Below, piece by piece: positions 34,582-48,700 of a stretch of 64,000 nucleotides of DNA. Under the pieces are notes generated by a model. It made no database searches, was not told the DNA's origin, and saw only the letters and a list, made by a program, of their open reading frames with translations. Positions within the stretch are counted from its first letter, which is position 1; each line of letters begins with the position of its first letter. The DNA comes from Seriola aureovittata (lineage: Eukaryota; Chordata; Actinopteri; Carangiformes; Carangidae): positions 16,458,318-16,522,317 of the forward strand of contig NC_079372.1 of assembly GCF_021018895.1 (NCBI RefSeq). The letters run 5' to 3'. The position numbers and the translations under genes were made by a program.

Positions 34582-36284
34582 GTTTTGATGATATACTGTG
34601 ATGACATATACTGTAGTAGTTGTGCATCTTCTTAAGTATCAGGTGTGAGGAGGGCTCAGTTCCTGACATGATACAGGTACGGATGTCTTTGTGATGGTGT
34701 TCTCAGATGCTCCTGCTGGTTTTCTTTACACTGTTTACAGTGTGTAAAAGGATAGTGGTTCTTTTGTTGGTCTTGCACAAATAGCCATAGTTATTGTTAA
34801 AAAAAGAAAACTATTTTTAAATCATGTTTTGTTTTGAGTTTATGTAGTGAGAAAAAAAACTAAATCATAAATCATCCATGAAATTTAAATAAAAATTGGA
34901 TAATATATAGATCAGGAGACATCTCTCTGCCATCGGCCACCTTTCACTCTGTCACTGAGACTTTGATATCTGAGCCTGTGTCAGGGCCTCTGCAGGCTGA
35001 GACGCTCATAATCACGTCCCCTGACACAAAACAGCTCCTTCTTTGCAGCACACCGATTTCAAAGAGGGGCTGATTACTGCTACTCCTCCTGTCTGTCTCT
35101 TTTGCACTTGTCTTCCTGTCTTAAGGTCAGGAGTCAGGAGATCTACAGATTTTCTTTTATTTATATATAATTATTAAGTGTAGAAATGAATAAAATACCT
35201 AAACTAATGGCTCCATATTGTTAACTTAAACTAATCACCAGATAAATATTTTACAACGTCTTAGCTTTTGTGAAACTATTACCCTCAGATATTTTATATT
35301 TTTGTCTTAATTACTGATATCATTAAAACCAATTTTTTCTGATTGATTGATGTTATTGTTTGAATCATCTGATGTCGACCATCTTCTATCTTAAATCAGC
35401 TACATGCTTGCAGCAATATTACAGATCATCGACAAGTGGCCATGCAATTGCATCAGACACTGGGTAGCAACATTCATAAATCATTAATTTATCTTCATGA
35501 ATCATCTGATAAGAAGAGGATTTGAAAAATTTTTCTAGGAATTTCTCTTTGTGCCAACTTCTGTATGTCTTTTTCCCTCCGTGGCTCTACACAAACACTT
35601 CAGGTTAAGAAAGAATGTGGCAGAGCTGTGGGTTTTTATGGCTGTCAACCTATCTGATGAGCTGTAATCATTACCATGTACTCTCAGGGAGTAACATACA
35701 TTTCAGCCTCTCTCCTGCACACACTTACACACAGAGAGTGGAAATTTACTCTGGAAATGGCTTTCTCTCCAATAACAGGAAATGCAATTTCCTTATATGT
35801 TACTGAAAAAGAAGGCCAATTATCCTGCTTATCTTTTGTAAAGGCAGGAAGCACTGATTGCCCCTTTGCTTTTGTTGTTTAAAGTGCAGAATATAAGTGA
35901 TATGTGAGTGTCAGTACGAGCGATGTCATGATAACAGAAACTTGACCATACACCTGCTAATGTTGTGGGCACCCACCTCACGTTATGAGTTGTCTCTATG
36001 TTAGCCTAAACAAGCTAATGTTAGCCCTTGTGAACATTGTGTGTGGAGCTTTGCTGCAACAGATGCCAGCTGTTATAATTCACAAACAACAACAGTAACA
36101 TGTCAGGGCATGAACATGTTGACGACATGTTGTCCATATAAAATTAACAACTGAAACTCACTCACCCTGAGCTCTGCCTGTGGATGCCAATGTCTGTCTT
36201 TGAGCTGCTTACAGAAGTTTGAGGGCTTTCCTCCGATGGTGCAGTTTGCATACTGGCTTTTGGTCGTCTATAACTCGTCCTCAT

Positions 36285-36420
36285 CCTATAGCGCGTACCA
36301 TCAAGGCAGCGGCCATGGGTTCGAATCTGACCTGCGGCCCTTTGCTGCATGTCATCCCCTCTCCCTCTCTCCCCAGCTTTCCTGTCTCTCTTTCACTGTA
36401 TCTAGAAGAAAAAAAAGAAA
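36285..36420 (+). repeat. tRNA-derived SINE
   Basis: B-box GGGTTCGAATCTGACC at about 36318 is followed by 'gcggccctttgctgcatgtc'. A CT-rich body ends in 'tttcctgtctctctttcact' and an A-rich tail follows. It is the same family and orientation as the copy at 10083-10275. Confidence 0.75.
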
Positions 36421-39400
36421 ATGTTCAGTGTTCCAAGAGGGAAACCTCCGTGGTAGTTCAGAGTAAAGAAGTAGATGTAGTATTTATATAGCTGCCATTT
36501 CTCACGGAAAATCCTTGCATTATGTTTGCTGACAGATGCCTATCAACCTGTGGTGTGTAGAAAAAGGGAGTTTTTGAAATGAAAATGCCCATCATGTAAG
36601 CTGTGACCTTATTAAGCAGTGTACCAGTGATTTCCCTGGACTGTGGCCCCCACAGGACCTAGTGCTGAATCCAACCCAGAGTCGCCCTGTTCACCTCCAC
36701 CTCTCACCTACTGATTCTCTGGCTTTCTAGTCCAAACATGAATGTGGTGATTGTGTTGGTTGGTGTGTGTCTGCACTGAATTTAATCACCTCAAAACCTC
36801 CTCATTGGCTACAGTCTGGTCATGTCCTTGCATGAGCTTTTGTCGGCCTTGCAGGTGTGTCTCGCTAGTTCATAGTTAATGATTAATTTTTATGATGAAA
36901 AAAGATCCTTGATGACAAAGCTGATTTCAAAGGAGATCTGAGTCTTGTTGCTTTGAAGAAGAGAGCATAATATAGGTATTAAACTGTACCGGTTGTATAT
37001 GAGCAGGAATGCACCTACACACTTTCCATCATGTGTGTGTGTGTGTGTATGTGTGTATATGTGTATGTACGTGGTGTAGAACAAAGGCTAAGTGAGCCCA
37101 GTAGTTGTAGGTATTAGATGTGTTTTATTTCTTTTAGGTCTGGGTCAGTAGCAGTGAATGTGCATCTCACACAGGAAAATTTAACTCTTTATCTGAAATC
37201 CTGAAATGCTGAATTACCTTTGATGGTAATCTTCCTTTTAACGTAAGATGCCAGCAGAAATGAAGCAAATATCCACATAGTATTATGAGATTTCCTACGG
37301 CTCCACGCGCGATGATCTGATGATGTATGTAGTGGATTAGGAAGTTGTTTCAAGGGAAGACGTTTCCTTGTTTGCCACTATGGTTAAACTGAATCCCTCC
37401 AGTTGAAGATGTTTTGCTTGGGTGGTCTGTTTCTGTCAAATCAAGCAGATATTTAAATTGTTGAGTTACCAGTTACTGATATTAGTTCTTCAAGAGTTCA
37501 CAGATGTTTCTGTAGGGTTGCTTTAATCTGATGTGTTTCTCTAAAAGGTTTGCAAGTGTTAGTTCTATATCTCTTTTTATATGTAATTATATGGAAAACT
37601 GGTTTAAATTTCAAGCGCACACTGTATATTTATGTTGAAAAGTGGAGCACTGTTTGCCTAGAAGGTGTTTTCCTCGAAATGATTTCATAAAGACTGTGCT
37701 ATTTTCACTTAGTCTAATTTGGGAAGAAGCACTCATTGTGGCTTCAAGGTGTGTTATAGGAATTTATGATTTCTTTGACTGAGTTTTTACAAGGCGCCAC
37801 AAAAGTTCCATCATGTATTTTTGTATGATTCAGAAGAACTGAGTCACTCTGGTGAATATGCACATCAAGGAATTATCACGTTCGACTTACAGTGTGATCA
37901 ATATTTTTCAGATAGACAGCGTAAAAGAGAAGAATATTTGCAGCTTACACAAAATTATTTGACGTGACTTTGCAATGATTTCTTGTAATATAGCATATAG
38001 TTAATGTGGCACTGAATCTGACTCTTCAACATTTTTCCACTTTGATACACATTTTCTGTTCTGCATGGTTCTGGTTACCTGGCAACCTCATAGTGACAAC
38101 AAGAATACAGGAAGTCACTGCTCCAGGCTAACTCAGTATGTTCACTCTCCTAAACACTGATCAATAGTATGAAGAAAATATTATGACAAGATCCACTCGT
38201 ATGTAGTTAATGGTGTTAAAGAACATCCAGTTTGAAAATCAGTTTGGTTGAACATGGTGGGAGGTGTGGATGTGGTGGGGCTTGAATTCATCTGGCAGGG
38301 CTGTGGGGACAAATCTGGACTACATGACAGTGGTGTGCATGTAGCAGCTGCTCTGAATATTGAGTCACCTGCCTGTGCAAACTTCCTCCATGATCTCACC
38401 TGAATGATCTGATCCCATTTCCAGCCCGGCCTTGTTTTACAATACCTTAACAACAGTGTGTCAAGCTGCAGCGCATTGGCAGTGTGTTGAGTGTCTCAGT
38501 CTGAAGGCCTTCATCTGATGTGTACACAAACTCACAGACACACACACAGAGTCGGGCTTATCGTGTTATGGTGTTCAAGGATATGGGAGCCCGAGATTGT
38601 TTGGACTAGTGTCTCAAGATTTCTTGGCGTTGTCTCACTGCTGCACAGAAGTTATGGAGGTGGACCTACACTGTCTGCGGGTTTCCTCTTATCTTATTGT
38701 AGTGATAGTGTGTGTGTGAGAGAGTTTGAGTCAAAGTCTTTGTTCAAGGTCTCTGAGAGAAACATACCCCCCCGTCCATTGTCAATTTAATTTACTCTAT
38801 ATATATGATTTGACTGTACAACATTTATGCATTCAGAACCATATTATATATAAAAATATTGTTAACACATATTAATAACATATATACATAAAGCCACCAC
38901 CTAAGTATGCAAAAAGACTTAACTAACAGTCTAATTAGACTGTATACAGTCTGACTTGTTTTATTAAATGCTTCCCTGTGAATTTGATTACAGATTATAT
39001 GTAGATATAGGTGTAGACTGGACTGTTGGAGCACTACCTGAAAGGGTATTCAATTTTAATTTGATATTATATATTGCTCAGGCCTTTTTCTTAGGTTTGT
39101 GACAGCAGTCCTTTTGGAGAAGGTGTTGCATTTATACACCAGGGGAAATCTCAGTTTTCCCTGTGTTGGTTGCTGTGTGACATGTTAATTCAGCCTCTCC
39201 TGCTCCATCTAAAGCAGAGGTCAAAGGTCACATTGGAAGGGCACTACAAATGTGAAAGCTGCTTTGTTCTCTCCTGCAGTTCTTCAGTTGTCTAGCCTGA
39301 ACCTCACATATGTAGGCACATAACCAGTGCGTGCAGATATCCTACTGGCTCAAACACACATCTTTCTCTTTATAGTTTTATTATCTAGTCATGGCTCCGG

Positions 39401-40399
39401 AGTTGAATCATGAATGGAGCTGACCCTAAATGCCCCGGTCTGATGTCTCATCTTATCACATCCCTGTTTTTTAGTCTGACTGGAGGTGACAGGGATGAAT
39501 CAACATGAAATCCACATGCTTAACTTGAATCAATCTGTTAAAATTAAGTTCTGCTTTATTATAGCACATAGACTTCTGTAGCAGATTGCTCTGTGTTTTG
39601 TCATTTGCTGGTTGCCTGGCAACTGCTCTTAAAACATTTGTTTTAACACTTTGGTATGTGAGTGAGTTAAACATATAAAATGTTAATTAGTGCTGGTAGG
39701 TTGATTTTTGAGTCTGTCTTTGTGCTGAGCTAACCAGCTGCTAGCATTACCATCATATTTAACTGACAGACATGAGAGTAGAAAGCAAATAAAGTTCAAA
39801 GGTTGTGACTTTGGACTTTTGGAGAAGAATCTCAAATTAAATCTTAAAAAATGCGTAGAAGGTTTCTACATTTTCTTCTTCCAGCTCTTGAAGAGTTTGG
39901 GGGAGAGTGCAGACATTTAGCGCAGAGAAGGGATCAGGGCTGGTCAGAGTAGAGGTGAAGCTTTTATCTGTTGGTCGGCTCCTCGTGCTAAGTGCCCTGA
40001 GAGTGCTGTTGTGTGGGTTTGGTGCAGCACTGATGCCTAGTTTACCCCCATAATCTCTCTGTCAGTTTCCCTCCTCTCACTCTCTCTCTTTCCTCATACT
40101 TTTTCCCCATTAGTTTTCCATCCAACTCTTCTTCTGTCTCTTCCTCTTTTAACTATCTCTCTTTCTCTTTTTCCCTGACTTCCTCTGCCTCTCTCGCCCT
40201 TCACTCTCCCTTCGTGTCCAGAAGAAAGGGGTGGTGCATTCCAAAAGCCTGGAGACCATTCCCCTCTTTGAGCCAGTGGCCCACAGAGTGACAGAAGAAT
40301 TAGAATAAGAATAGCTGCCCATTCACCCCAGTGCCCCAGTGACGAGCTGGAGGGAGCGAGGGAGGGCGAAGCAGAGGGAGGAGAGGAATGAAAGGGGTC

Positions 40400-40672
40400 C
40401 TGCACATGCCGTGTTCCTATTGGCCGGCGGCGTTCCCTCTGTTTTTACATCGCTGCCATCAGTTGTGCTTTCAAGTTTGTTTTACACATTCTGGCGCACA
40501 TACTCACCACACATGTGCATGCATGCGTAAATATACACACTGGGGTCCAGGGGTTTGCACACGTGCACGCTGGAATACGGGAATCTACACACACATACAC
40601 ACTGTCAAGCGAAGTTGGCCTGCAGAGACACAGAGTGAGCAACTCTGACCACGCAGTGCAGAGGAGAGAGAG
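40400..40672 (+). promoter_or_regulatory. Second candidate promoter / 5' untranslated exon for the laminin gene
   Basis: An inverted CCAAT box (CCTATTGGCCGGCGGCG, about 40417-40433) lies in a GC-rich patch. About 200 bp later comes a purine-rich stretch with donor-like GAGAG|GTGACC at 40672/40673 and another GTGAGT at about 40687. It is about 2.9 kb upstream of the start-codon exon. Evidence is motif-level only. Confidence 0.3.
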
Positions 40673-41769
40673 GTGACCTGTGGCTGTGTGAGTATGAAAC
40701 TAAAACCAGTTATTGCTAACACTGGACTGATAGTGAATATTACTCTGTGAATGTTACATTTACATTGTTTTCTTTATAATAACGTCAGGTGAAACTCTTT
40801 CTATATTATAGTGTTTTCTTTGGATTCGTCTGCTGGTGAATATTTTAGATTAAACAGCGACCTTGTGCTGTCAGCACCACTGTCGCCTCCGGCTAAACTC
40901 TAAACTCTTTTAACTATTAAGCTGTTGCTGTTTAACATTGCAACAAATGGTTTTTCAAATCCATAGCAATCACTTGTGGAATAATTAATAGCTCATTTAA
41001 AAAATTATTATTATCTTCATGTCTCTCGGCAGCTGTTAAATTTTCATGAAGTGTAACGTAGGAAGGTCATATTGTAATATTCCTTAAATTATTTGCCAGT
41101 TGCTTCATCTCTGGAGCTCTTTAGTGACACAGTTCTTTGCAGATCTCTCCTCTCAGATTGGAGACCGTGCAGTAAGGGGGCCCCTCTGCACCAGGGCTGT
41201 TGTGGGTTTACCACCCTACCTTATCTCAGCCACTCTGTTGCGAGCCCACGAGGGCCATGATGGATGAGGAGATGGAGCTATATCCTCTGCCTTGATTCAA
41301 ACACAATCTTCTAGACAAAACTAACGTAGCAATAATTTGGATGAGGAATATTGCTTAAAATAGATTAGACCTTATTAACAGTTCTACTTTCTTCTAACTT
41401 TGAGCATGTATTTCCATCAGCTGACTCCTCGGACACTTTTGAATCATTCTCTGACTGTCTTCTTCGAATCAGTTGCACTTTCTTTCCTTTCTTTTCCAAC
41501 TTTTGCATCTTTAATTTTTTCCTCATTTGTGTCTCTTCTCTCTGCATCGCTTTTTAGAAATATAAAAAACCCCTGTTTTAAATCTCTGACAGTGTATTAA
41601 GCTGCACTGCATTGAAAAAGGCAGTTCAAAGTACAGAAATTAAGTTTCATCCTCATAATTAGTTAGTGAAGATCATATTTTGCATAATGTCATTGTTTGT
41701 GAACAGTCAAGTCAAATTTTAAATGTTTTATTTAGCATAAGAAGCAGAACCATTTTCTCTGTCTATAAT

Positions 41770-42460
41770 ATAGTGGGTCTTAACCTTTTTGCAGTGCGAC
41801 CCCATTTTGAGGATAAAAATATTTTGAAGATAACATAATGAAATTAAATGTATAAAGTGTAGCTCACTCAGTGGTTGTGGTTACTTGGACGCAGTGAGGT
41901 ATTCCACTTGTGGCTGAGACGGGCTCTGTTCTTGTTTTTCAGGCAGACCAGAGCTGGGAAGCCACTCTCACATAGATAGGTTAATGCGAATGGAGGAAGA
42001 TTTGTTTGTGCCCTGTCACTCACTTCGCAGTATTCATCTCTTGCTGATATACAAATTTCAGCCAGTGGCTTCTCCGTGAACCTCTGCTTCAGAGCAAGAT
42101 GAGCTGCAACATCAATCAGTGACCCCTCCAATTCACTTCCCACTCCCATCAACTTGCAGAAGGATTTCTAATCCCCTGAAATCTGATTTTCAGGCAAATG
42201 CATATCTACATTTGCATTCCACTGAATGACCCCTGACCCTTCATGGTCATTGTCCAGATGAGTGAACCACAACAACGATAGTTCGGTGATCCATGTTTCA
42301 CTTTCAAGAATGATGCCTTTTTACCCTGAAGTCCTGCATTCAGATCATTAGGTCAGCTGAAACTGCCGCTAGTTTGTTTAGGAAGGCAAGGCATTTCTCA
42401 TCAGAAAGTTTTGCAGCTACCAAAGAGTTTTTTTCCAAAAGGAAGAAAGTTCTCAGAGCT
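41770..42460 (-). pseudogene. Broken hAT/ZBED5-like transposase fragment with one element end
   Basis: On the minus strand, 42152-41868 reads LEGSLIDVAAHLALKQRF, then FALTYLCESGFPALVCLKNK and RARLSHKWNTSLRPS. This matches the hAT dimerisation-type C-terminus of ZBED5-like proteins (the usual motif is TTYLCExxFSxLTxIKxKxRSRL). Further upstream, in other frames, are SDEKCLAFLNKLAAVSADL and NDLNAGLQGKKASFLKVKHG, also ZBED5-like, joined by a frameshift near 42350. Just beyond the C-terminus, 'gtgggtcttaacctttttgc' at about 41773-41792 resembles the usual hAT terminal repeat. The N-terminal BED finger and catalytic core are absent, so this is a dead, truncated copy. Confidence 0.72.
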
Positions 42461-43589
42461 GAGAACTGAGAACTTTTCCTTCGCTATGGTTCAGCAGCAG
42501 GTTGTGGTCGAGGTCTTTGGCCTGAGTGAAACCATCAGTGTTGGGTGAGCTACTTGGAAAGTGCAGTGCACTAAGCTAACAGTTACTCTGCATTAAATGA
42601 AGCTTCACGACATTGAAGCTGGAAATGTAGCAAGCTAAGCTACACCTCCTCATGTGCTGTGTCCCTGTAGGGTGAGCATGTGTGACCACTGTAATGGTGA
42701 ATGGTGGTGAAGCAAAAATATATTATTAACATAAGCATACAGCAGCTGCTTTACACATGCAGTTATATGCAGCTTAATACATGTGTAAACCTGTTGAACT
42801 GAGTGTTGAGGGGTTGTCGGGTCCCTCCTCCTTTGACAGTGGAGTCTGTGGGGCCGCGTGGACCCCTTATTACCAAGCTGAGTGTGAAAAATACTTTCCA
42901 ACAGAGACCTGCTTTAGATCACTAACCTGGATTAGTGGGTAAGGTTAAGCTATTTGAGAAATTGTTTAAAAGTGAAGACATTTGATTTGTCATTTGTCAG
43001 GCAACAAAGCAGTTCTCCTTCTGACTTGAATGGCTTATTTTAGGCTGCAAAAGCTTTCTAAAGCAAGCCAGTCCTTTCTTTACTCTGTCTTGCCTTCCTT
43101 TAACCACAGGTTTAGTGTGTAACATGACTATACATGAGGTCGTCGTGCTCCTCTGTGTCACAACACAATCGAGACCCTTCTACCTCAGACAAAACCCTGA
43201 ACTACACAACAGTGACAGCTGTAGTTCTTTTAGTACCAGTTATTGCTTTAACAAATTGAAGGTAATATAATAATACTATTTACTGTGGACAAACAAGACC
43301 ATTGTTAAGACCTGTAAAGCTTTTACCAACTGGTTAATGGAAAGAAGGTTATTGGAAAGAATCTTTTCTGGTTCCTGGTGGACATTGTTTGAGAAATGTT
43401 TGCACAGTACCTCTGGTGTAAAATACAGACTGTCTGTTGTGATTATCCTGGCCTCTTTTTTTTTTTCTCCTGCCAGCTGCACTTGGATGTTTCACTAAAT
43501 GAGGCCTCTTTATTTTTATTGATTTCTTTATTGTCACACTCTCAATTTATTTGTCTCTGTTTGTTACAGCCAGAGACAGCTTGGTGTCC

Positions 43590-44190
43590 ATGCATCAAGT
43601 TCTGATGCCCATCATGACGCTGCCCCTGAGCCTCCTCCTGTTGGGTGAGTTCAAGTCATAGTTCAGTTTTGTCTTTGTCTAGTGCTGTTACATCTCATTT
43701 AGGCTGAGACCACCTGAAAAAAAGAGGCTTGATTTGTGGTGTAACAGCAAAGCAGACCAACCACAGGATTTTGTCATAGTAGATAAGCAATGAATTTGTG
43801 AAAAGCTAAACTGTTGTTAAAAACCATCAACCACCAATCTTGAGCTGTTAAGAAAGCCATCTGTTTAAGTGACTATATAATAAAAAAAAGGGTTAGGAGT
43901 AACCCTAACCTGTAAACTGATTATTAAATAATATAAATAATGTAATATAATAAATAATTGAATAATGTATTGACCTCAATTGCTTCACCTTGTATCAAAT
44001 AACAATTACATATTTTGATTGGCCAGTGAGCCCGCTCCCAGCACACTCTGTGTGCACCCTGAATGACAGGCGCACAGAGACGGCCGGTAGACAAACAGAC
44101 AGGGACGGTAAAAACTATGGATTTTTTGGCAGTCCTCTGATGCAACACACTGACACACACTGAGAGACAGGACTGTCTTCAATGTGTTTA

Positions 44191-44240
<50 letters not shown>

Positions 44241-46426
44241 GCAAGGACCAGCTGAGCGATTCAATGTCACAGAACTCTACAGAGAAATACAATTATGCCA
44301 AACCAGCCACTGTCAGAAGGAGATAAACTGAGCTGCACTTTATCAGAACTGATAGTGGTAGCACATTTTTATAGGACAAAAAGAAGAAGCCAAAAGATAA
44401 TTGGTTGTTATTTTGACGTCTCTGTTGCTCGTTGGGTATTGAAAACTGATGTGATACCTCAGTCACACATGTTCAGAATCTCAACATCCGAGCAGTGTCA
44501 CTTCCTCCCACTCATCTTCATCTCCATGTGACATTGAGCTACTAGCGACTGGTGGAACAGTGTGAGAAGATTAATAGCAGCAGGACACATCTTTTCATTC
44601 AAATCAAATCCCTTGATGTGTCTGCAGCAGCATGACAGCATGTTAAGTGTGGTGTTGTTATTATTGCTTTAGGAGACTCCCATCTAAAGGATATCCTCAC
44701 AGATTCGTCCTCTCCCTGTACATTGTCATTAGGTCTAATCCATCATTATTTCATGCACGCTAATCACAGGATTGAGTTGTAACCGCAGGTGTTTGTATTG
44801 GATTGTGTTCACTTTAGCAAACAGGAAGTGAAGGTTTAACTCTCCTTTGCTGAGTTGATGCTGCCTCTAAGTCCCGACTTACTGACGGGGTAGCAGGACC
44901 CTAAATGATGATGATAATAATTATGTCACTTGATTCGCCACCATATAGAGAACAGCACATTGCTCATTCAGTGACATTTCAACAATGGATGGATGGAAAC
45001 GTATATGTTTTCCCTTCTTCGCTCTCACTTCAGGATAAAAAGAAAGCGGCATTTAAATACAAAGTGAGATGAATGTTCTGCTGGCTTTGACCGCTGCAGT
45101 TGGTTTGTGGTGTGTATGTTTTTGCCACGAACAGCGAATGACTGATACTGCATGAGTCAAACATCTGTCTGTCTGACGGTTCAGATGGACTCCTACTGCA
45201 GACATACTCCTGTCTGCTCCTGTCTCCTGTTCAATTCATGCAACTCAAACAAACATTTTCAAATCAAGTGGATTTGTCTTCTTCCTCATTTCACAGCGCT
45301 GGGACCAAATCCCCTCCTGTCAATATCTACGACTCTGTTGGTGCCACCTCTGAACGTTGCTTCCTGTATGATATAACTGAACAGTTACATTTAGAAATTG
45401 GGGTTTGTGGTGATGTGTTGGTGTTGGTCCAAACAAATGTTTTCTTTATCTTTATCTTCGGGGATAAGGCTGGCGATATTCTAGGTTTTGTTTTTATTAT
45501 TGCCATCAAATCCCATGAAAATTCTAAAATGTGTTAGTCCATATCATAAGACCCTCTGACTTACCTCCCCTGTCTGTACCAAAGCCCACTTGTGTCACCT
45601 ACTGAAGACTCATAAATATATTCTTTCATTGCTGACCCAGCAACATGGGTACTGGTTGTTGTGCAACTGACAAATACGCTTCGTTTTTTTGTGAATGGAG
45701 ATATTCAGTGTAAAGGAACCATTTTTGTACGTTTCAGTGGGAAATCTAAGAGGTAACATAACCCAATACCTAAAATACCTCAGCAAGATGAGATGCTGAA
45801 AGTAGTGTTGGTTGCTAGGTAACAGACATCATTTGATGACGGATGTTGGATTGAGTTTTTAGGAATTCCTAACCTGAGATAAATCAGGATGAAAAAAGAC
45901 AAGATAGAATTCCTGAAGTTAGTTACGATTTGCTTCTCGAATACTCCCTTTACATTTTTCCAATCTTAACTTAAGACTCAAGATATTAAGAACTCTACTC
46001 AAATAAAAAATGCTCTTGCTGCTCTCCTCCTCATGATACAGAAGCAGAGTTTCTCACCTGCTTCTAACGTCTAAAGTTTCTAAATTTCCCCCCATCAAAA
46101 ACTTTAATCCAGTCTTAAAAAGAGCATGAAATAATGTCTCGGTTGATACACATGTCTGCATCCACACCTGATTTCCAGTGTGGACATTAGCTGCAGAGTG
46201 CAGCAGCTGAACAGCTCCATCCAACTCATGATGTTAAATCACCCGTGGTCATTTAAACCCAGGTTTATTGGGTCAGCATGTAGGATTTGGAATCTCTGTG
46301 AGAATCCGGGGTATTTGTGGAATGTGTAGTAAATGACAGGCTACTGACAGGAGAGCTGGATGTGAAGCAGGAAGGGCCCTCGCAGGGTTAATTGGTGACT
46401 GAGGGGCATTTTTGAAAAGGGCCACA

Positions 46427-46468
<42 letters not shown>

Positions 46469-48668
46469 GAAAGCACAGATGCTGTTAAATGTCTTTGTTT
46501 AACTGTAGGATTTGGCCCCTGGTCCCCCATGTATCAGTGTTTGTGTTTCTCAGGAGACTTAACAGTGATCTCATCAAAGTTAATGGAAAAAATTCATGTC
46601 TTTACTTTTAGCACACCAATCAAAATGGCCTGATGAAGTGTATTATACTTCCCTTTCCCTACTCGCCTATGCAAAGGTATCTGGGTCAGTCTCTACATTA
46701 ATCATTAACTGAAATAAGACTGTACTCATGCGTGAGGGCGGAAACTGCCAACTTCAGTAATGGTGAGCTTGAGCTGGCTTTTGTCCTACAATACGTATTA
46801 GTGAACGGATGAAAGAGTGAGTGCCTCAATGAAAGAGTGAATATCTAGGGTCATTGGATCCCATGCTGTTAGAGCTGTGGAAATGACAGTGAGTCCCCAG
46901 TCACCTAATCTGATCCGATCCAGCGGGACACCTTTGGGATGCGGTATAACAGGACATTGGCAGCTTGAATGTGCAGCTGACGCATCTGCAGAAATGACGT
47001 GACGCGGTCATGTCGACATGGAGCAGAGTCTCAAAGGAACGTTTCCAGCATCTTGTGGAATCCATGTCACGAAGAACTGAGGCTGTTTTCAGAGCAAAGG
47101 AGGAGGAGGAGGAACTACCCAGTGTTAGTGTGGTGTTCCTAATAATGTGCTCGTGAGTTTATGTGTAGAAACAGAGGATGTGTTTGCGTCCACTTCACTG
47201 ACACCTGGAGTGTTTTCTCTAATAAGTAACATTTTCCTCTCCGTCCCTGCATTCCTGCCATAGCACTGTTATCGGGGGGGGGGAAGATTCCCCAAGGTGT
47301 GTTTACCTGCTAGTCCTCCTTTTTGTGCATGTGTGTATGTTTCATTGCCACGTGCTTACGCTCTAATCACACACCTGTAAACCAGCTGGCGTTAAGCAAC
47401 ATCTGCACAACCGCCTGTAGTTCAAGGAACACTTGTATGCATCTAAGCCCTGATTTCTTAATGTCGGTCATTATTCTTATACAAATGACACAGTAACTCT
47501 TTGCGTCCATCAGGCACATGTTCTTGCCTCCCACCAGCTTAGGTTTGAATAGTATAGAATAAGTTTTGGAAAAATGCCATTAAATTATAGCTGTAAAAAT
47601 GGTAGGTAATTTACCAATACTTAACAGGCGGCTGCTGTTACAATATGTTCCCTCTCTGGCTTTAACTCAGTACCTCAGTTGGTTTTGTATCTTTTTCTGC
47701 ATTTCACTGCAAGAAAAACACATAATTTCAAATGTTCTTGCTTTCTGTGAACTTTAGTTGTGTTTCCTGCTTGTTCTTTTTATACTGTAAAATGTCTGGA
47801 AAATAACTCACAAATTACAAGGACACATTTGTATGTAATCCCATTTTATGGGACTGTTTTGGGTTGTTTGAAGTTGGTTTGTGTGAGGTAGTTATTTATA
47901 GTCAGTGTATCACCTGCTGTATATTCAGATCAGCACGCTCCCAGTTTAGAGGAGCAGCAGGAGCACCAGTACAGAAGCTTTTAGTCACTCCCCAGATCAG
48001 CTGTTTGAGGCAGAGCTAAGTGTAATTGCGCTTTTGCATAGGAATACAGTAGGTCATTAGTTTGCTGGTGGCCCCGTCCACAGCTGCACATCACTCAGCT
48101 CCTGTGCTGGTGCTCCTGCTGCTTCTCTAAACTGGGAGCACAATGATCAGAATCTACTGCAGGTACCACACTGACTGTAGATAACTACCTCACACAACCC
48201 CACGTCAAATAACCCTAAGCTATCACTTTAAGTGTCCTCTTCCCTGCGGTGCTACACGTATGTTACTGTTGTGCTGTATTGTCATTTCTGCAATACGATC
48301 CCTAAAATCCCATAAACACACTCTCGAGTCCAACTGACATAGTATATGAATGATCTATAGGTCCAAATGTTTAAAACAAGCACATATACAGTAAGAAACA
48401 AATCATCAGTGCACATTCTGATGTTCTCTTTGCTAGTCAGGGCAGGTGAAAACCAAGTAAAGGATATGTCTCCTACAGCCCACACAGAGAGGTGGGGTGA
48501 ACACTACTGTCAAGGCTCAAATGTCAGGATCATCTTTTGAAAAATAAGGCTGTTTTACATGCGAGCGTGACCCTAGATGATGGCTGCGCCTTGTAATTAT
48601 CAACACAAACACCATTCTTTTCTGTTTCAGCACAGTCTGACAGATTGGAGAAAGCCATTAGAGATAGC

Positions 48669-48700
<32 letters not shown>

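Larger units (their letters stand above)
32563..41750. other. Intergenic or 5'-intronic region upstream of the laminin start exon
   Basis: No protein-coding exon is recognised on either strand. Besides the elements listed separately there is a (TG)n patch at 37032-37060 and a pyrimidine-rich stretch at 40060-40220. If the laminin gene starts at one of the candidate promoters, most of this is its first intron. Confidence 0.5.
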
